From contig JBBRTW010000425.1 of NCBI GenBank assembly GCA_038244055.1, forward strand, positions 1-6,374: DNA of 6,374 nt, written 5' to 3'. A program made the position numbers and the translations under genes. Below are positions 5,101 to 6,374 of this stretch, piece after piece. The notes beneath the pieces were generated by a model that worked only from the letters and a program-made list of their open reading frames with translations, did no database searches and was not told the DNA's origin. Each line of letters begins with the position of its first letter. Position 1 is the stretch's first letter. The DNA comes from DASPKW01 sp038244055. Lineage in GTDB: Bacteria; Planctomycetota; Phycisphaerae; Tepidisphaerales; Tepidisphaeraceae.

Positions 5101-5108
5101 CGCCCGCA
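5078..5108 (-). terminator. Factor-independent terminator of sppA
   Basis: Read on the minus strand, TGCGGGCG-TCCC-CGCCTGCA forms an 8-bp GC-rich stem with one G-U pair (5089-5108). Five bases later comes a run of six T (5083-5078). It starts 25 bp past the sppA TGA at 5134. Stem, tetraloop and T-run fit an intrinsic terminator, though the gap before the T-run is longer than ideal. Confidence 0.6.
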
Positions 5109-5133
5109 CCATCATTATCAATCACCATCCACA

Positions 5134-6111
5134 TCACGGCATCCACAGGTAATAAAACCCTGACGGAATCTGATCCCGCAAACCGGGGATCGACAGTTGT
5201 AGTACGTTGGATTGAGGGGTCGGGGTCGAATCCTGGGCGTAAATGGACCCGCTGTATCCGTAAGGCCGACGGTAAATGATGACTTTGGCATCGGGGGTTT
5301 TCGCAAGGGACTTGGCTTCATCGATGGCATCGTTCAGCAGGCCGGTGCGATCGACCAGCCCGATCTCGGCCGCGCGGGTGCCACTGAAGACCCTCCCATC
5401 GGTGGCGGTTTTGACAATCTGGGGGTCCTTGAGCGGCCGATGGCTGGTGACCACCCCGACGAAGCGCCCGTAGTATTCATCGACCATTCCCTGCATAACT
5501 TTGCGGGCTTCGGGGTCGAGATCCTTGAAAGGCGAGCCCATGTCTTTGAGCGGGCCGGATTTGATGGCCTCGGATTTAGCGCCGAGCTTGGCCAGCGTGC
5601 CTTCGATGGTGAAGGTATTGAAGATCACGCCGATGGAACCGACCACGGAAGTGGGGTGGGCGATGATTTTATCGGCCCCGCAGGAAACGTAGTAAGCGCC
5701 GGAGGCCGCGACATCCTGGAGCGAGGCGACCACCGGCTTGCCGGTCTCCTTTTTGAAGCGGAGAACGGTTTCGTACATGATGTCGGAGGCCGTGACCGTG
5801 CCGCCCGGGGAATTGACGCGCAGGACGACGGCTTTGACAGAGGCGTCCGTGGCGGCCGCCTCCATTTCCTGGGTGAAACGGCTGAGGCTGTTCTCCGTCG
5901 GCTGGAGCAGGCCGCCCGAGCGCATGTTGGTGAGCATGCCTTCGACTTCAATGATCGCGATTTTCCCCGAACCCCACCCTTTACCCTCGGCCACCGTATG
6001 TTCTTCAAGCGTGCCGGTGTTCTGCACGGGTGTGACCAGGAAGCTGGGAAATCCACATCCGGCACAGGTGAATAAAAGGATGCCGGCGAGGGAAGCGAAC
6101 AGACGATTCAT
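5134..6111 (-). CDS. sppA: Signal peptide peptidase SppA (S49 family), probable lipoprotein
   Basis: A 325-residue S49 serine protease that degrades cleaved signal peptides and other membrane-bound peptides. The N-terminus MNRLFASLAGILLFTCAGC looks like a lipoprotein signal with Cys19 as the acylated residue; position -3 is Cys instead of Leu, so lipidation is likely but not certain. The S49 core follows: IAIIEVEG (51-58), VKAVVLRVNSPGGTVTASD (92-110), QDVAASGAYYVSCGADKI (132-149) with nucleophile Ser137, TSVVGSIGVIF (154-164), IKSGPLKDMGSPF (183-195) and TDGRVFSGTRAAEIGLVD (237-254). By analogy with Bacillus subtilis Ser147/Lys199, the dyad here is Ser137/Lys189. Length matches the short, single-domain bacterial form, not the double-length E. 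coli enzyme. GGAG lies 6 bp before the ATG, fixing the start. A terminator follows the gene. Confidence 0.95.
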   Translation of the reverse strand: MNRLFASLAGILLFTCAGCGFPSFLVTPVQNTGTLEEHTVAEGKGWGSGKIAIIEVEGMLTNMRSGGLLQPTENSLSRFTQEMEAAATDASVKAVVLRVNSPGGTVTASDIMYETVLRFKKETGKPVVASLQDVAASGAYYVSCGADKIIAHPTSVVGSIGVIFNTFTIEGTLAKLGAKSEAIKSGPLKDMGSPFKDLDPEARKVMQGMVDEYYGRFVGVVTSHRPLKDPQIVKTATDGRVFSGTRAAEIGLVDRTGLLNDAIDEAKSLAKTPDAKVIIYRRPYGYSGSIYAQDSTPTPQSNVLQLSIPGLRDQIPSGFYYLWMP

Positions 6112-6132
6112 TCGAGACTCCGAAGAAGGTTT

Positions 6133-6268
6133 ACCACGAAGGACACGAAGGGCACTAAGAAGAGAAGAGAAAAAAGAGGCGGATAGAGGGTTGAAATTGA
6201 AGAACCGTTCGATCCTCTATCCTCAATTTTTCCTCTTTCTTTTTCGTGCTTTTCGTGTCTTTCGTGGT
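6133..6268. repeat. Long imperfect inverted repeat with ACGAAGG-type units
   Basis: Left arm 6133-6159 starts ACCACGAAGGACACGAAGG; the inverse of 6242-6268 matches 22 of its 27 positions, and most mismatches are G/A, which keep G-U pairing on one strand. An inner perfect pair, GGATAGAGG (6181-6189) and CCTCTATCC (6214-6222), gives a second stem, with purine-rich and pyrimidine-rich strands between. It fills most of the gap between divergent sppA and the right-edge gene. I recall ACCACGAAGGACACGAAGG-like repeats scattered in genomes of environmental bacteria. It has no coding sense; any role in transcription end or regulation is unknown. Confidence 0.8.
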
Positions 6269-6275
6269 TCAATTG

Positions 6276-6291
6276 GATGGTTCGATGGTTC
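6276..6291. repeat. GATGGTTC tandem duplicate
   Basis: Two perfect tandem copies of GATGGTTC (6276-6283, 6284-6291) abut the long inverted repeat, 13 bp before the right-edge gene. A single GATGGTTC also occurs at 888-895 beside the DUF4058 gene, hinting at a dispersed motif. Confidence 0.5.
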
Positions 6292-6304
6292 TGGATGATA
6301 GCGT

Positions 6305-6374
6305 ATGCCCTGTCATGTGAGCAAAAGTGAATTCGAGGCGTTGGTCGAGAAGGCGATCGCCGAATTGCCCGAGC
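6305..6374 (+). CDS. N-terminus of a probable zincin-like metallopeptidase (3' end outside window)
   Basis: Only 23 codons are visible, read from ATG 6305 as MPCHVSKSEFEALVEKAIAE and continuing LPE. SKSEFEALVEKAIAELPE closely resembles the start of the small metallopeptidase (minimal zincin, former DUF1025) family, which begins MxxxEFExLVxxALxxLPe; the HExxH-type zinc motif would be beyond the edge. GTG at 6317 is an alternative start that gives MSKSEFEAL and matches family length better. Neither has a clear Shine-Dalgarno sequence. The gene is divergent from sppA, with the 6133-6268 inverted repeat between. The call rests on about 18 residues. Confidence 0.5.
   Translation, partial: MPCHVSKSEFEALVEKAIAELPE

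Noticed and set aside
5212..6075. Long plus-strand open frame (287 codons) opposite sppA
   Set aside because: Antisense shadow; the minus strand encodes an unmistakable S49 protease.

Overview
The window is GC-rich, gene-dense bacterial DNA with no RNA genes and no CRISPR array that I can see. The gene set fits a member of the Planctomycetota, perhaps of the Phycisphaerae type: a cytosolic Hanks-type Ser/Thr kinase, a zinc-ribbon/transmembrane/vWA-like protein, a DUF4058 protein, a small protein paired with a nucleotidyltransferase, and intergenic repeats of the kind I associate with environmental planctomycete genomes. This placement is inferred from gene content; no marker gene settles it.

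Layout. Positions 2-652 (+) hold the C-terminal half of argininosuccinate synthase (argG). Positions 653-939 have no gene; they carry a heptamer repeat array interrupted by a 119-bp folded element (690-808) with two nested stems and a possible pseudoknot. Next comes a divergent pair. On the minus strand, 940-1299 is a DUF4058 gene whose first nine codons are joined directly to its C-terminal third. On the plus strand, 1415-1636 encodes a small protein that overlaps a broken nucleotidyltransferase (1623-1791), whose N-terminal start is joined out of frame to what looks like its own C-terminal end. Two neighbouring genes have thus both lost their middles.

From 1821 to 6111 all genes lie on the minus strand, separated by gaps of about 180-215 bp, so each may be its own transcription unit. 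In order of transcription they are: an SppA-type signal peptide peptidase with a lipoprotein-like N-terminus (5134-6111), a zinc-ribbon/TM/vWA-like protein (3813-4928), a membrane-anchored amidase/PGRP-like protein (2951-3631) and a Ser/Thr kinase (1821-2735). Three of the four have a cell-envelope or membrane character, but nothing in the sequence shows that they act together. Candidate promoters precede the kinase and the vWA-like gene, and a good factor-independent terminator follows sppA.

At the right edge, beyond a long imperfect inverted repeat (6133-6268), the first codons of a plus-strand gene are visible; they resemble the N-terminus of the small zincin-like metallopeptidase family. 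Three intergenic gaps carry long inverted repeats built on short tandem units, each with a different unit. With the two internally deleted genes, these are the most unusual parts of the window.
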